This document shows positions 9,558 to 17,323 of a stretch of 41,969 nt of DNA, one piece after another; positions within the stretch are counted from its first letter, which is position 1; each line of letters begins with the position of its first letter. A program made the position numbers and the translations under genes. Under the pieces are notes generated by a model. That model made no database searches and was not told the DNA's origin. It worked only from the letters and a program-made list of their open reading frames with translations. Source of the stretch: Gammaproteobacteria bacterium (GTDB taxonomy: Bacteria; Pseudomonadota; Gammaproteobacteria; JABHGC01); NCBI GenBank assembly GCA_027077805.1, contig JALWTS010000045.1, positions 1 to 41,969 of the forward strand, in the 5' to 3' direction.

Positions 9558-10085
9558 GTGAAACATTCTACCATCTTATATGGTATGGGCGAGTATGGTG
9601 ATGCCTTTAAGCAAGGTTTAGAAAAATTTAAACAAGGCGATTTCCAAGGAGCATTACCTTATTTTAATAAGGCAGTAGGACCAACGGATAATAATGACCC
9701 TTATCGTAAAACCTATATTTCATTCTCAGGTTTGACTAAAATTTATTTAGGCGACAAAAGTGCTTTATCGATTTGTCGTACTGCTGCGGATGGTGAAACC
9801 CAAAATCCTGATGTTTATTATGTCTTAGCTTATGCTGAAATGGAGGTGAAAGGCCGTTATTTTCGTAAGCGAGTGATTCAGGCGATTGATAAAGGGAAAC
9901 AAATTGATCCAGGGCATAGAGGTTTACAAAGTTTGCATGAGGCATTAGGAATAAGGCGTTCTCCTGCCTTACCATTTTTACGTCGTCAAAGTTTTATCAA
10001 TCGCTTATTAGGTAAATGGACCTATAACAAAAGAAAACGGCGTTCTAATAAACCGCAGACAATTCCGAGAATGTTTCAGCGTTAA
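9558..10085 (+). CDS. Small TPR-like protein of unknown function
   Basis: This 175-residue protein looks cytoplasmic. A helical tetratricopeptide-like stretch near residues 12-45 (DAFKQGLEKFKQGDFQGALPYFNKAV) is followed by further paired helices (YVLAYAEMEVKGRYFRKRVIQAIDKGKQIDPGHRGL). The C-terminal tail is very basic (KWTYNKRKRRSNKPQ) and could contact nucleic acid or membrane phospholipid. No signal peptide or membrane segment is visible. The start is GTG at 9558 with AAGGAGCAAT upstream; the GTG is supported by Shine-Dalgarno spacing. An acyltransferase gene follows after 46 bp, suggesting co-transcription. The repeat fold points to a protein-protein scaffold, but no specific function can be assigned. 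Confidence 0.75.
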   Translation: MKHSTILYGMGEYGDAFKQGLEKFKQGDFQGALPYFNKAVGPTDNNDPYRKTYISFSGLTKIYLGDKSALSICRTAADGETQNPDVYYVLAYAEMEVKGRYFRKRVIQAIDKGKQIDPGHRGLQSLHEALGIRRSPALPFLRRQSFINRLLGKWTYNKRKRRSNKPQTIPRMFQR

Positions 10086-10131
10086 TATTAATACGTTATC
10101 ACCATTATTTTTTTGATTAAGGGGGCAAACA

Positions 10132-10974
10132 TTGGAAAAAATATTAAGTAACAATGACAAAAGCAATGATAATGGTTATTTAACACCAGACGGCAAAGGC
10201 AGTTTTTTAGCCAAATTTTTTCCGGGATGGGTATTATATACTAACATCGCAGGGGTTTTTTGGGGTAGCTGGTGGCAAATTAAACGTGGTAACTATGACC
10301 AATCGGATTGGGGGCAAAGTTCCTGCCGAATTTTACAATCGGCTGAAAAAGCAGGGCTGAGAGTGCATATTCAGGGCATTGAATATGTACAACAACAGTC
10401 AGAAGCAGGCCCTTGTTTATTTTTAGCTAATCATATGAGCACTTTTGAAACCTTTTTATTACCTTGTATGATTCAGTCTTATACGAATTTATCCTTTGTT
10501 GTCAAAAAATCCTTAATGGATTATCCTATTTTTTCCGAAATATTAGGCACTTGTAATCCGATTACGGTTAGCCAAGAAAATCCCAGAGAAGATTTTAAAG
10601 CCATGCTTGATGGGGCAATTGAGCGTTTGAATTCAGGGGTATCGGTATTAATTTTTCCTCAAGGTGAGCGTACGAATACTTTTAATCGCAATAAATTTAA
10701 TACCATTGGGATTAAAATTGCTAAAAAAGCCCAGGTCCCCATTATCCCCATTGCCTTAAAAAGCGATGCTTGGGCTATTGGTAAAATCCTCCCTGATTTT
10801 GGTAAAATTGACCCGAGCAAGTCCACCCATTTTGTTTTTGGTGAGCCAATAACTCTTGAAGGGAATGGTAAAGCACAACATGCTCAAATTTTGGATTTTG
10901 TGGAAGGCTATTTAAAGCAGTGGGAGTGTACTATTGTTACCAATGGTGATAGTAATGCGGATACGAATAGTTAG
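10132..10974 (+). CDS. PlsC-type lysophospholipid/1-acylglycerol-3-phosphate acyltransferase
   Basis: Members of this family transfer an acyl chain to lysophosphatidic acid or a related acceptor at the inner membrane. The protein is 280 residues. Motif I reads NHMSTFE (N100, H101, E106), an HX4E form of the usual HX4D. Motif III reads FPQGERT (175-181), in place of FPEGTR. Motif IV is visible as VPIIPIAL. The start is TTG at 10132 with AAGGGGG upstream. The N-terminal 30 residues are polar, then a hydrophobic stretch (GWVLYTNIAGVFWGSWW) could dip into the membrane. Because of the altered motifs and an unrelated neighbour, the acceptor may not be the standard phospholipid precursor. Confidence 0.82.
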   Translation: MEKILSNNDKSNDNGYLTPDGKGSFLAKFFPGWVLYTNIAGVFWGSWWQIKRGNYDQSDWGQSSCRILQSAEKAGLRVHIQGIEYVQQQSEAGPCLFLANHMSTFETFLLPCMIQSYTNLSFVVKKSLMDYPIFSEILGTCNPITVSQENPREDFKAMLDGAIERLNSGVSVLIFPQGERTNTFNRNKFNTIGIKIAKKAQVPIIPIALKSDAWAIGKILPDFGKIDPSKSTHFVFGEPITLEGNGKAQHAQILDFVEGYLKQWECTIVTNGDSNADTNS

Positions 10975-10998
10975 TATCCTGTGATTTTTTCCTGTTAT

Positions 10999-11035
10999 CT
11001 AATTAAGCTAGGTTTTGGACGCTAAGCCTAGTTAG
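10999..11035. terminator. Imperfect hairpin between convergent acyltransferase and methyltransferase genes
   Basis: CTAA plus CTAGG on the left (10999-11012, with a TTAAG bulge) can pair with CCTAGTTAG (11027-11035). The element lies in the 69-bp gap between converging genes. The stem is short and bulged, so a terminator role is tentative. Confidence 0.3.
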
Positions 11036-11043
11036 AATTTCGT

Positions 11044-11754
11044 TCAAAATTTTTTAATCCCCAACAATGCCACATGACGAGCATGACGATACGGATTAAT
11101 ACCATTGCCTGCAATATTTAAAGTGTGTATTTGTTGGCATTGGCGTTGGATTTGGTGGTAGTTATTAAATACTGAATAGGAATAAGCTAAACCATCCCCT
11201 TGAGTAAGGGTATAGCCTTTGCCTTTGGTTTTAATCCAATCTGCTAATTTCCATAGCCCGAAAGCATTAATGGTTTGTTTCATAAGTTTGGCCGTTGCTG
11301 AACCTTGCCCAAAATTATTGGAATCAGAAATAAAAATAGCGGTTTTTGCCACTCGTAACATTTCGGCGACCGCAATTTCTGGGGTTTTTATATGGTGTAA
11401 TACACCGAATTCACAGACTAAATCAAAGCTGGCATCGGCAAAGTCAAGTTTTAAGGCATTGCCGTTGATTAAAATTTGCTCACTAATGCCTTGTTGATAA
11501 GCAATTTGACGCAGTTCAGCCACAGGTTCAATACCGATGATTTTAATTTCAGGTCGATGTTGTTGGATAAAACCAACCATTCTACCAGTACCCGAGCCAA
11601 CATCAAGAATGGATTGGATTTTTAGATGATCTAACATTCCTAAAACAAAACTGGCCGAAAAATAATGTTCATCTTCCGCATGTACATGCATTTCATTATA
11701 TTGATCAGCCGTTTTGGCATAATAGTCTTTTTGAATATCCGCATCAGATGACAT
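11044..11754 (-). CDS. Class I SAM-dependent methyltransferase
   Basis: This 236-residue cytoplasmic enzyme has the Methyltransf_11 pattern. Motif I is ILDVGSGTGRMVGF (residues 49-62), followed by the acidic end of strand 2 (IIGIEPVAE), and motif IV FDLVCEFGVLHHI. The protein would transfer a methyl group from S-adenosylmethionine. It is the last gene of the minus-strand arm of the polysaccharide locus, 16 bp after the sulfotransferase-like gene, so a sugar or aglycone of the glycan is the likely substrate. The start at 11754 has AGGAAC about 6 nt upstream. The substrate cannot be read from the sequence; an unrelated small-molecule role remains possible. Confidence 0.85.
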   Translation of the reverse strand: MSSDADIQKDYYAKTADQYNEMHVHAEDEHYFSASFVLGMLDHLKIQSILDVGSGTGRMVGFIQQHRPEIKIIGIEPVAELRQIAYQQGISEQILINGNALKLDFADASFDLVCEFGVLHHIKTPEIAVAEMLRVAKTAIFISDSNNFGQGSATAKLMKQTINAFGLWKLADWIKTKGKGYTLTQGDGLAYSYSVFNNYHQIQRQCQQIHTLNIAGNGINPYRHARHVALLGIKKF

Positions 11755-11770
11755 AAGTGGTTCCTAATTT

Positions 11771-12601
11771 TTATGCGCTAAGTTTCGGTGCTTGGTAGTT
11801 AAATTTTTCTATAATTAAACGTTCTTTCTCAGCAATGAGTGCTAGGCTTTGATCATCATAATAATAATCCATAGCATGTTTTCTGGAGGAGGTATTGGTT
11901 TTATTGGCTTGTAAAATGATTTGTTGTTGGGCTTGCGTCAGTGAAATATTACATTGTTGTAACGTTTGGATAAGATCATGGGCTAGGTTTTCATTGCGAA
12001 TAAAATAATTGATATAGTTATAATGTTGCTCAAAATCTTTTAGGGCATTAAAACGAGTTAATAAGTTTTTATTATGTAAATGTTTCACACTATCTTTACA
12101 AAACATATAAATATAGCGATGAGTGTATAAGCCCGCAAATTGACTAATCGGTGACATAGCATAACCTTCACCAATATCATAACGAGTTTTAGGATTGCTT
12201 AACATGAGTTGTAACCAAGTACGAAAAGCAATGGCATCATCGGCATGAGTATAGCTTTGTTGCCAAGGGGTGGGATCTCGAAAGGGCTCTCGGCTGACGG
12301 ATAATAATGCATCCCATAAGCGTCTTTTGAATTCATGACCGTGGATTGACCATTTTGGTTGGGTGGTTCTAAAATAAAGCCCTCCTTTGCGATCACAACC
12401 ATAAGCCCATAAGGAAACATACCATTCCCAAGGATTACGAATGGAAGCAATAAAAATTTGATCTTTGGGGTATTGATTTAAGTCAGGAAGATTATGGTAA
12501 TCTTGTTGTTTGCCACCTAAAACTTCAGCTAACATTCGGTTAATATGCATTCCACCAGTTTTATGAAGCTGTACATAAATAAGGGTATCAGTAATAAACA
12601 T
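11771..12601 (-). CDS. Sulfotransferase-family protein
   Basis: This 276-residue protein shows a sulfotransferase-like nucleotide site. The N-terminal beta-strand and loop read LIYVQLHKTGGMHINRML (residues 8-24), corresponding to the 5'-phosphosulfate loop of PAPS-dependent enzymes. ASIRNPWEWYVSLW (residues 52-65) supplies the conserved Arg and Ser-type 3'-phosphate contact. The remainder is rich in aromatic residues and helical. There is no signal peptide. It lies between a FkbM methyltransferase (13 bp upstream) and a class I methyltransferase (16 bp downstream), in the minus arm of the polysaccharide locus, which suggests O-sulfation of the glycan. It is a different subfamily from the sulfotransferase at 18466. 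PAPS-producing genes are not in the window. Confidence 0.75.
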   Translation of the reverse strand: MFITDTLIYVQLHKTGGMHINRMLAEVLGGKQQDYHNLPDLNQYPKDQIFIASIRNPWEWYVSLWAYGCDRKGGLYFRTTQPKWSIHGHEFKRRLWDALLSVSREPFRDPTPWQQSYTHADDAIAFRTWLQLMLSNPKTRYDIGEGYAMSPISQFAGLYTHRYIYMFCKDSVKHLHNKNLLTRFNALKDFEQHYNYINYFIRNENLAHDLIQTLQQCNISLTQAQQQIILQANKTNTSSRKHAMDYYYDDQSLALIAEKERLIIEKFNYQAPKLSA

Positions 12602-12614
12602 AAGTGTGATTAAA

Positions 12615-13514
12615 TTAAAAAGTTTGGTTGAAAATCGAAATTTTTGGTGCTTGGGCTAAATACTGACATACTTGCGTTTTATTGCGAATAAATAGGGTAT
12701 TACCATCATGCAAATTTTTGCCATGTAGGTTTTTTAAGTTGCGAGTGAAGGGATCATAAGTATAGGTTTGAAAACCATAGTCTAATAACATTTGTAATAT
12801 CTTGGCTTCATCAAAACCATAGTGATTGCCACTGCCGTTCAGCTCTAAAATAATGGAATGTAACTTTGGCTGTTGTAGTATTTGTTTGGCACCTTGTAAC
12901 ACAGGTGTTTCATAACCTTCTACATCAATTTTGATTAAATTAGGCGAATGGTTTTTGATCAGGCTGTCCAAGGTTGAAACTTCAACTGTAATGGTATCTG
13001 TTGAGTTAGTTTCATCTAAGACAGCATGGTTTTTGGTATCTTGGTTTTGGGTAAAGTTTAGTTGGCCAATTTTATCAGCAACCCCTTGATTAAAACATTT
13101 GACCATACTTTCTATATGATTAATTTTAATATTATTAACTAATCGAGAATAACTGTTCGGTATGGGTTCAAAACTAATGACTTGAGATTGGGCAACTGCG
13201 CCTGCAAGCATGCTGTAAGAGCCCGCATTCGCACCAACATCAATAAATAAATCATTGGGCTGTAATACATGTAGCAAATAAGCCATATCCGCAAATTCAT
13301 GTAGTCCTGTGTAAATATTACCAGTTAAGCCAGTTTCACCTCGTTTTACAATGAACTTAGCCTGATTAATCCAAGGATAAATTACTTCCGTTGCTAACAA
13401 TCGGCTACCAACTTGCCAACGAATCGCACGTTTTAATGCTTGTATTTTTTGTTTTTGGTTTAGCGGATGTGACCATAAGAATTTTAGCCAATTTAATTTT
13501 GACATTATGGTCAT
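12615..13514 (-). CDS. FkbM family methyltransferase (first of a pair)
   Basis: FkbM enzymes are SAM-dependent O-methyltransferases often found in glycan and secondary-metabolite clusters. The protein is 299 residues. The SAM loop reads FIDVGANAGSYSML (residues 90-103), the next acidic position is ISFEPIPNSY, and the FkbM hallmark LIKIDVEGYE is at residues 193-202. The first about 60 residues form a helical N-terminal extension. Its ATG follows the TAA stop of the preceding FkbM gene with no spacer, indicating translational coupling. A second in-frame ATG three codons later is also possible as the start. A role in methylating a sugar hydroxyl of the polysaccharide is inferred from location. 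Confidence 0.88.
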   Translation of the reverse strand: MTIMSKLNWLKFLWSHPLNQKQKIQALKRAIRWQVGSRLLATEVIYPWINQAKFIVKRGETGLTGNIYTGLHEFADMAYLLHVLQPNDLFIDVGANAGSYSMLAGAVAQSQVISFEPIPNSYSRLVNNIKINHIESMVKCFNQGVADKIGQLNFTQNQDTKNHAVLDETNSTDTITVEVSTLDSLIKNHSPNLIKIDVEGYETPVLQGAKQILQQPKLHSIILELNGSGNHYGFDEAKILQMLLDYGFQTYTYDPFTRNLKNLHGKNLHDGNTLFIRNKTQVCQYLAQAPKISIFNQTF

Positions 13515-14216
13515 TTAGCTGACCTTTGTTGCATACAACCAGCGATTATGAGCAACAGGGCGACGTTCAGGAACAATCATTCGCCACCAAGCGTTATAGA
13601 TAATGTCATACTGATAACCTTGTTGTTCTAACCATTGGGTACAATCTTGTTCCAATTCAATTGAGTGAGTTTCTAGTAATAGTCTTACATTAGCTTCCTT
13701 AAACAAGGCTTCACTACTTTTTAATACGTCTAGTTCATAACCATCAACATCGATTTTAATAAATCCTGTTTGTGAACGATCAATCCCTAACTCATCAAGT
13801 TTTTGATAGTGATTATTGCTTTCAGTGCCAACAAATTTATCTAAAATAATCATTCGGTTAGAGTCAATTTCTTGGTTTAATTCCAGATTGTGTTTCATAA
13901 TGCTAATTTCACCTGCCTGTGGTTCAAAAGCAAAAATTTGTTGAGCATCAGAATGTTTAAGAAAATAAACACAAAGTTCGCCTTTGCCTGCACCAATATC
14001 TATCATCCAAGCACAATTTTTTGTTGCTTTACGAATAGAAGCATAGGTTTCTTGTTCCCACAAACCCAAATAAACTTGAGTTTGATGACGTAAGTCTAAA
14101 TTTAGTGTTAAACCTTTAAATAAGCCTAAAGGAACTTTATAAGGATAACGACCTGTTTTGACTAAACGGTTTTTCACCCATGATAATGGGCGAATGGCAA
14201 TATTATTAATACTCAT
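13515..14216 (-). CDS. FkbM family methyltransferase (second of a pair)
   Basis: This 233-residue SAM-dependent methyltransferase has the glycine loop MIDIGAGKGEL (residues 71-81), AFEPQ as the ribose-contacting strand and the family signature FIKIDVDGYE (residues 152-161). It is only distantly similar to its neighbour at 12615, so the two probably act on different hydroxyl groups rather than being a recent duplication. It is the first gene of the four-gene minus-strand group 14216-11044, separated by 81 bp from the ligase-type gene. A promoter candidate lies in that gap (14245-14274). Function in methylating the glycan is inferred from context. Confidence 0.85.
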   Translation of the reverse strand: MSINNIAIRPLSWVKNRLVKTGRYPYKVPLGLFKGLTLNLDLRHQTQVYLGLWEQETYASIRKATKNCAWMIDIGAGKGELCVYFLKHSDAQQIFAFEPQAGEISIMKHNLELNQEIDSNRMIILDKFVGTESNNHYQKLDELGIDRSQTGFIKIDVDGYELDVLKSSEALFKEANVRLLLETHSIELEQDCTQWLEQQGYQYDIIYNAWWRMIVPERRPVAHNRWLYATKVS

Positions 14217-14244
14217 GAAACAACTCTTGCTAGTTTGATCCTTT

Positions 14245-14274
14245 ATATTATCGAATATTGTTTAAAGATAGCAA
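14245..14274 (-). promoter_or_regulatory. Candidate sigma-70 promoter for the FkbM/sulfotransferase group
   Basis: On the minus strand TTGCTA (plus 14269-14274) and TAATAT (plus 14245-14250) are 18 bp apart and 28 bp before the ATG at 14216. The gap is AT-rich, so chance matches are likely; its placement in the only sizeable gap of the minus arm supports it. Confidence 0.3.
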
Positions 14275-14297
14275 AGAATTTTTATTTTAAATGATTT

Positions 14298-15692
14298 TTA
14301 TGATTTTTGATAACGCTGACTAGGTAAGTAAGCACTAATCCATGCCATAGCGAAACAAACAATAAAAGTAGTGGCGTTTGCGGGAATGTGTAGATTAAAG
14401 TCAACTGTGCTATGAATTAAAATGGCAATAATTGCCATTAGTGCACTGAAAGCGATTGCTTTAAACAAGGGATGATGACGTGTTTTTAGTGCCATAATAG
14501 CAGTTTTTAGGGTTGATAATACAATAATGCTAAGTAAGCTAATCCCAATAATGCCCGTTTCACTGGCAAATTCTAAATAATCATTATGGGCATGATCATA
14601 AAATTTGGTAATTTCTAACCCTTGATAGGAGGGAAATACGATATAAAAGCTCCCAATGCCCGAGCCTGTCCACCAGTAATCTAACCATATTTTTAGGGTA
14701 TATTGATTGACTTCATCTCGGTGTTCTTGCAGTAAATTGGTTTGTTGCATTCTTTCGGCAACTTGCTCAATGCCAAATATATTGCCAATTAACAATAAAT
14801 CCAACAATAAAAAGCTAAGTAATAAAAAGCCAATGAATTTTTTTTGGGTATAAGAATGGTGATACCAAGCATATAGGCTTAAGCTAATGACTAAACTGAG
14901 TACAAATGCGGTATTTCCCATGCGAGAACGAGTGAGAATTAAAGCGATAACTAGGATTAATAAAGCGAAACGAAATTGTAGTTTTCTGCCGAGAATCATA
15001 TCAATAATTGATTTCAACCGTTCTCGCCAACTAGATTTTTTGCGTTGATAGCCATCAAATTGGCTTAAAAACAACCCTAAGCCAATGGCTAAACCCATTT
15101 CTAAATAAGCTGCTAAATGGTTGCGATTGACAAAGGTACCCGTTGCTACCTCAAGATAATATTGTTTTTTAATAAAAAAACTATACTCCAAACCTGATAA
15201 AGTCATAAAACTACCATAAACCGCTTGAAATACGGCGCTATAAAACATCACTAATGCCAGTAAATAAAGTTTTTTGTGAGTATCCACTAATAGCAAAACC
15301 AAGACAAATAAACTAAAATAACTCATAGTTTGTAAAAAGGCATCAAAACTAGCGTACTGATCGAGTGTGAGAGGGATATAATTGGGCGTAGTTTGGTAGG
15401 CAAGTTGATAAAAATTGGCAATGGGTGGTGCAATGATTGCCACCCATTCATAAGGCAAAGGCAGACACTGAATGCCTAGATATAAGCACCAACACCCAAA
15501 ACATAACAAAATGGGTTTGGCCGCAATAAAAGTGGGCGTTATCGTTACGTTTGCTCGTAGGTATTGCCAAAGCCAAATGAATAGTAAACTAAATGACCAT
15601 AGTTCCATGATTCCCCATGCCCAAGGACGATTGCTACCTAAGGGTAATGGTAGCCAAAATAATAACAGCAACAAGCCAATAAACATATGCAA
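14298..15692 (-). CDS. O-antigen ligase / polymerase family membrane protein (Wzy_C)
   Basis: This polytopic inner-membrane protein of 464 residues has about ten to twelve hydrophobic segments. The large periplasmic loop contains the Wzy_C-type motif YDHAHNDYLEFASETGIIG, which marks O-antigen ligases (WaaL) and related polymerases such as EPS polymerases and PglL-type enzymes. It would act on undecaprenyl-linked glycan at the periplasmic face. The start could be M1 (15692) or M3 (15686); no clear Shine-Dalgarno sequence distinguishes them. It is transcribed divergently from the flippase gene across a 93-bp gap that contains a perfect palindrome. A second polymerase candidate lies at 20548, so one of the two probably polymerises and the other ligates or terminates. 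Confidence 0.85.
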   Translation of the reverse strand: MHMFIGLLLLLFWLPLPLGSNRPWAWGIMELWSFSLLFIWLWQYLRANVTITPTFIAAKPILLCFGCWCLYLGIQCLPLPYEWVAIIAPPIANFYQLAYQTTPNYIPLTLDQYASFDAFLQTMSYFSLFVLVLLLVDTHKKLYLLALVMFYSAVFQAVYGSFMTLSGLEYSFFIKKQYYLEVATGTFVNRNHLAAYLEMGLAIGLGLFLSQFDGYQRKKSSWRERLKSIIDMILGRKLQFRFALLILVIALILTRSRMGNTAFVLSLVISLSLYAWYHHSYTQKKFIGFLLLSFLLLDLLLIGNIFGIEQVAERMQQTNLLQEHRDEVNQYTLKIWLDYWWTGSGIGSFYIVFPSYQGLEITKFYDHAHNDYLEFASETGIIGISLLSIIVLSTLKTAIMALKTRHHPLFKAIAFSALMAIIAILIHSTVDFNLHIPANATTFIVCFAMAWISAYLPSQRYQKS

Positions 15693-15720
15693 GATATTCA
15701 GACTATGAATGTTATTTATT

Positions 15721-15741
15721 TTATTAACAAGTTGTTAATAA
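15721..15741. promoter_or_regulatory. Perfect 10-bp palindrome in the divergent polysaccharide promoter region
   Basis: TTATTAACAA (15721-15730) and TTGTTAATAA (15732-15741) are exact reverse complements around a single G. The site sits in the middle of the 93-bp region between the two divergent arms of the polysaccharide locus, as expected for an operator of a dimeric regulator. A one-base loop cannot form an RNA hairpin without opening, which favours a DNA-binding role. The regulator is unknown. Confidence 0.5.
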
Positions 15742-15785
15742 GATTTAAAGCAATTTGTGAAATAATATAGTCAGTTGTTTATGGC

Positions 15786-17318
15786 ATGAATCTTAGCACT
15801 TTTATTTATAACTTATCACTAAATTTTTTGATTAAATTTGTGAATTTAGTGGGCGGATTTTTACTACTGCCTTGGTTTTTAAAGTATTGGGGAGATCAGG
15901 TTTATGGCGAATGGTTAATGATTTATGCTTTAGTCGGGTATTTGACGAGCATGGATTTTGGTTTGTCGGCGTATGTGATTAACCGTTTAACCCAAGATGC
16001 CACTAAAAATCAATGGCAAGATTATATTCAAGTATTACATACCGCATTATTTGTCAGTTTAATCATTTGTTTGGGAATTTTGATGAGTTTAGGCTTGTTA
16101 TCTGTTTGTTTGCCATTGGATCAATGGTTTTTAATGCTAATTCACAGTCATCAAGATGCCATAATTTTAGGCTTATTATTAAGTTTACAGATTATTTTAA
16201 GCATTTATCAGCGTTTGTTACGAGGCTTATATCGCACGGTGGGGAATTTTTTTTATACCCAATTATTATTTTTAATTCAGCGTTTATTGTTTTTTGGTGT
16301 AACGGCTGTAGTGGTATGGGCAAGTGTTGAACCTATATTGCTCGCATTAGTGCAATTATTGCCATTTTTATTAACCATTGGCTATATTTTAGGCAACTTA
16401 CATAAACATTATCCGCACATTCATTTTGGCTTACAACAACGTGATTCAGTATTGGCTTGGTCATTTTTGTTTCCCAGTTTATCCTTCTTTTTATTGCAAT
16501 TAGCCAATGGTTTTTCTATGCAAGGAATGACGTTACTAGTTGGGGTGGCGCTTGGGGCAAAAAGTGTGGTGATATTTAATGCCTTACGCTTATTAAGCAA
16601 TTTATTATTACAAGTCGTGAATAGTTTCAATGCGGTATTATGGCCAGCCTTTACTGTGATTGAAGTTCAAGGTAATTATCAAAAATTACAACAAATTCAG
16701 TTTTTAGCCCTAAAAGGCTTGTTATTTTTAACTTTGTGCTTAGGCATTTGGTTACATTTTATTGCGGAAGATGTGGTGAGAATTTGGACGCATGGTTTCG
16801 TTTACTATAATGCAAATTTAATGGATGCCCTATTGATTTATACGCTGTATTTAACCTTGTTTAATACGATGACAGTTGGTTTGCTTGCAACAAATCAACA
16901 TCAACAATTATCAATTTATACCTTGTTTTCGACCTTATGTGGATTAGTGTTAGCCTATCATTTGGCAACAATTTGGGGAATGGCAGGCATGGTCTATGGC
17001 GTATTATTCGCCGATATAGTTTGTCGTGCTTGGTTAGTAAAATCGGCTTTTCAGTTAATTCGGCAACCATTATTACCTTTGATTGAACAAATTGGCTTAA
17101 AAGGCAGTGTAATAGGGGGAATGACTTATGGTTTGTTTTATGCTTGGTTTGCACTACTATTTACTGAAACGAATTGGCTGGCATGGTTACTGGCGTTGCC
17201 CTTGATAATGTTGCTGGTGGGTATAACGAGTTATTATTTTTGGTTGACCCCCGGAGAACAACACTATAGTCAAAATTTAGGATTGCGGTTGCGACAAGGT
17301 TGGAGGAAGAAGGTTTAA
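15786..17318 (+). CDS. Polysaccharide flippase (Wzx-like, MOP superfamily)
   Basis: This 510-residue protein is almost entirely hydrophobic, with about twelve to fourteen membrane segments. The N-terminus (LSTFIYNLSLNFLIKFVNLVGGFLLLPWFLKYWGDQVYGEW) has the pattern of polysaccharide biosynthesis/flippase proteins. Such proteins move undecaprenyl-diphosphate-linked repeat units across the inner membrane. It opens the 13-gene plus-strand operon. The ATG at 15786 has no clear Shine-Dalgarno sequence; an ATG at 15781 stops after two codons. The C-terminal tail is basic. The next gene starts 6 bp after the stop. Substrate specificity cannot be inferred beyond the locus context. Confidence 0.88.
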   Translation: MNLSTFIYNLSLNFLIKFVNLVGGFLLLPWFLKYWGDQVYGEWLMIYALVGYLTSMDFGLSAYVINRLTQDATKNQWQDYIQVLHTALFVSLIICLGILMSLGLLSVCLPLDQWFLMLIHSHQDAIILGLLLSLQIILSIYQRLLRGLYRTVGNFFYTQLLFLIQRLLFFGVTAVVVWASVEPILLALVQLLPFLLTIGYILGNLHKHYPHIHFGLQQRDSVLAWSFLFPSLSFFLLQLANGFSMQGMTLLVGVALGAKSVVIFNALRLLSNLLLQVVNSFNAVLWPAFTVIEVQGNYQKLQQIQFLALKGLLFLTLCLGIWLHFIAEDVVRIWTHGFVYYNANLMDALLIYTLYLTLFNTMTVGLLATNQHQQLSIYTLFSTLCGLVLAYHLATIWGMAGMVYGVLFADIVCRAWLVKSAFQLIRQPLLPLIEQIGLKGSVIGGMTYGLFYAWFALLFTETNWLAWLLALPLIMLLVGITSYYFWLTPGEQHYSQNLGLRLRQGWRKKV

Positions 17319-17323
17319 ATCGT

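Noticed and set aside
11219..11497. 92-codon plus-strand frame opposite the methyltransferase
   Set aside because: It is antisense to intact SAM-binding motifs and shows no features of its own.
16013..16330. 105-codon open frame inside the flippase gene
   Set aside because: Composition follows the hydrophobic flippase in a shifted frame; no start signal or known motif.
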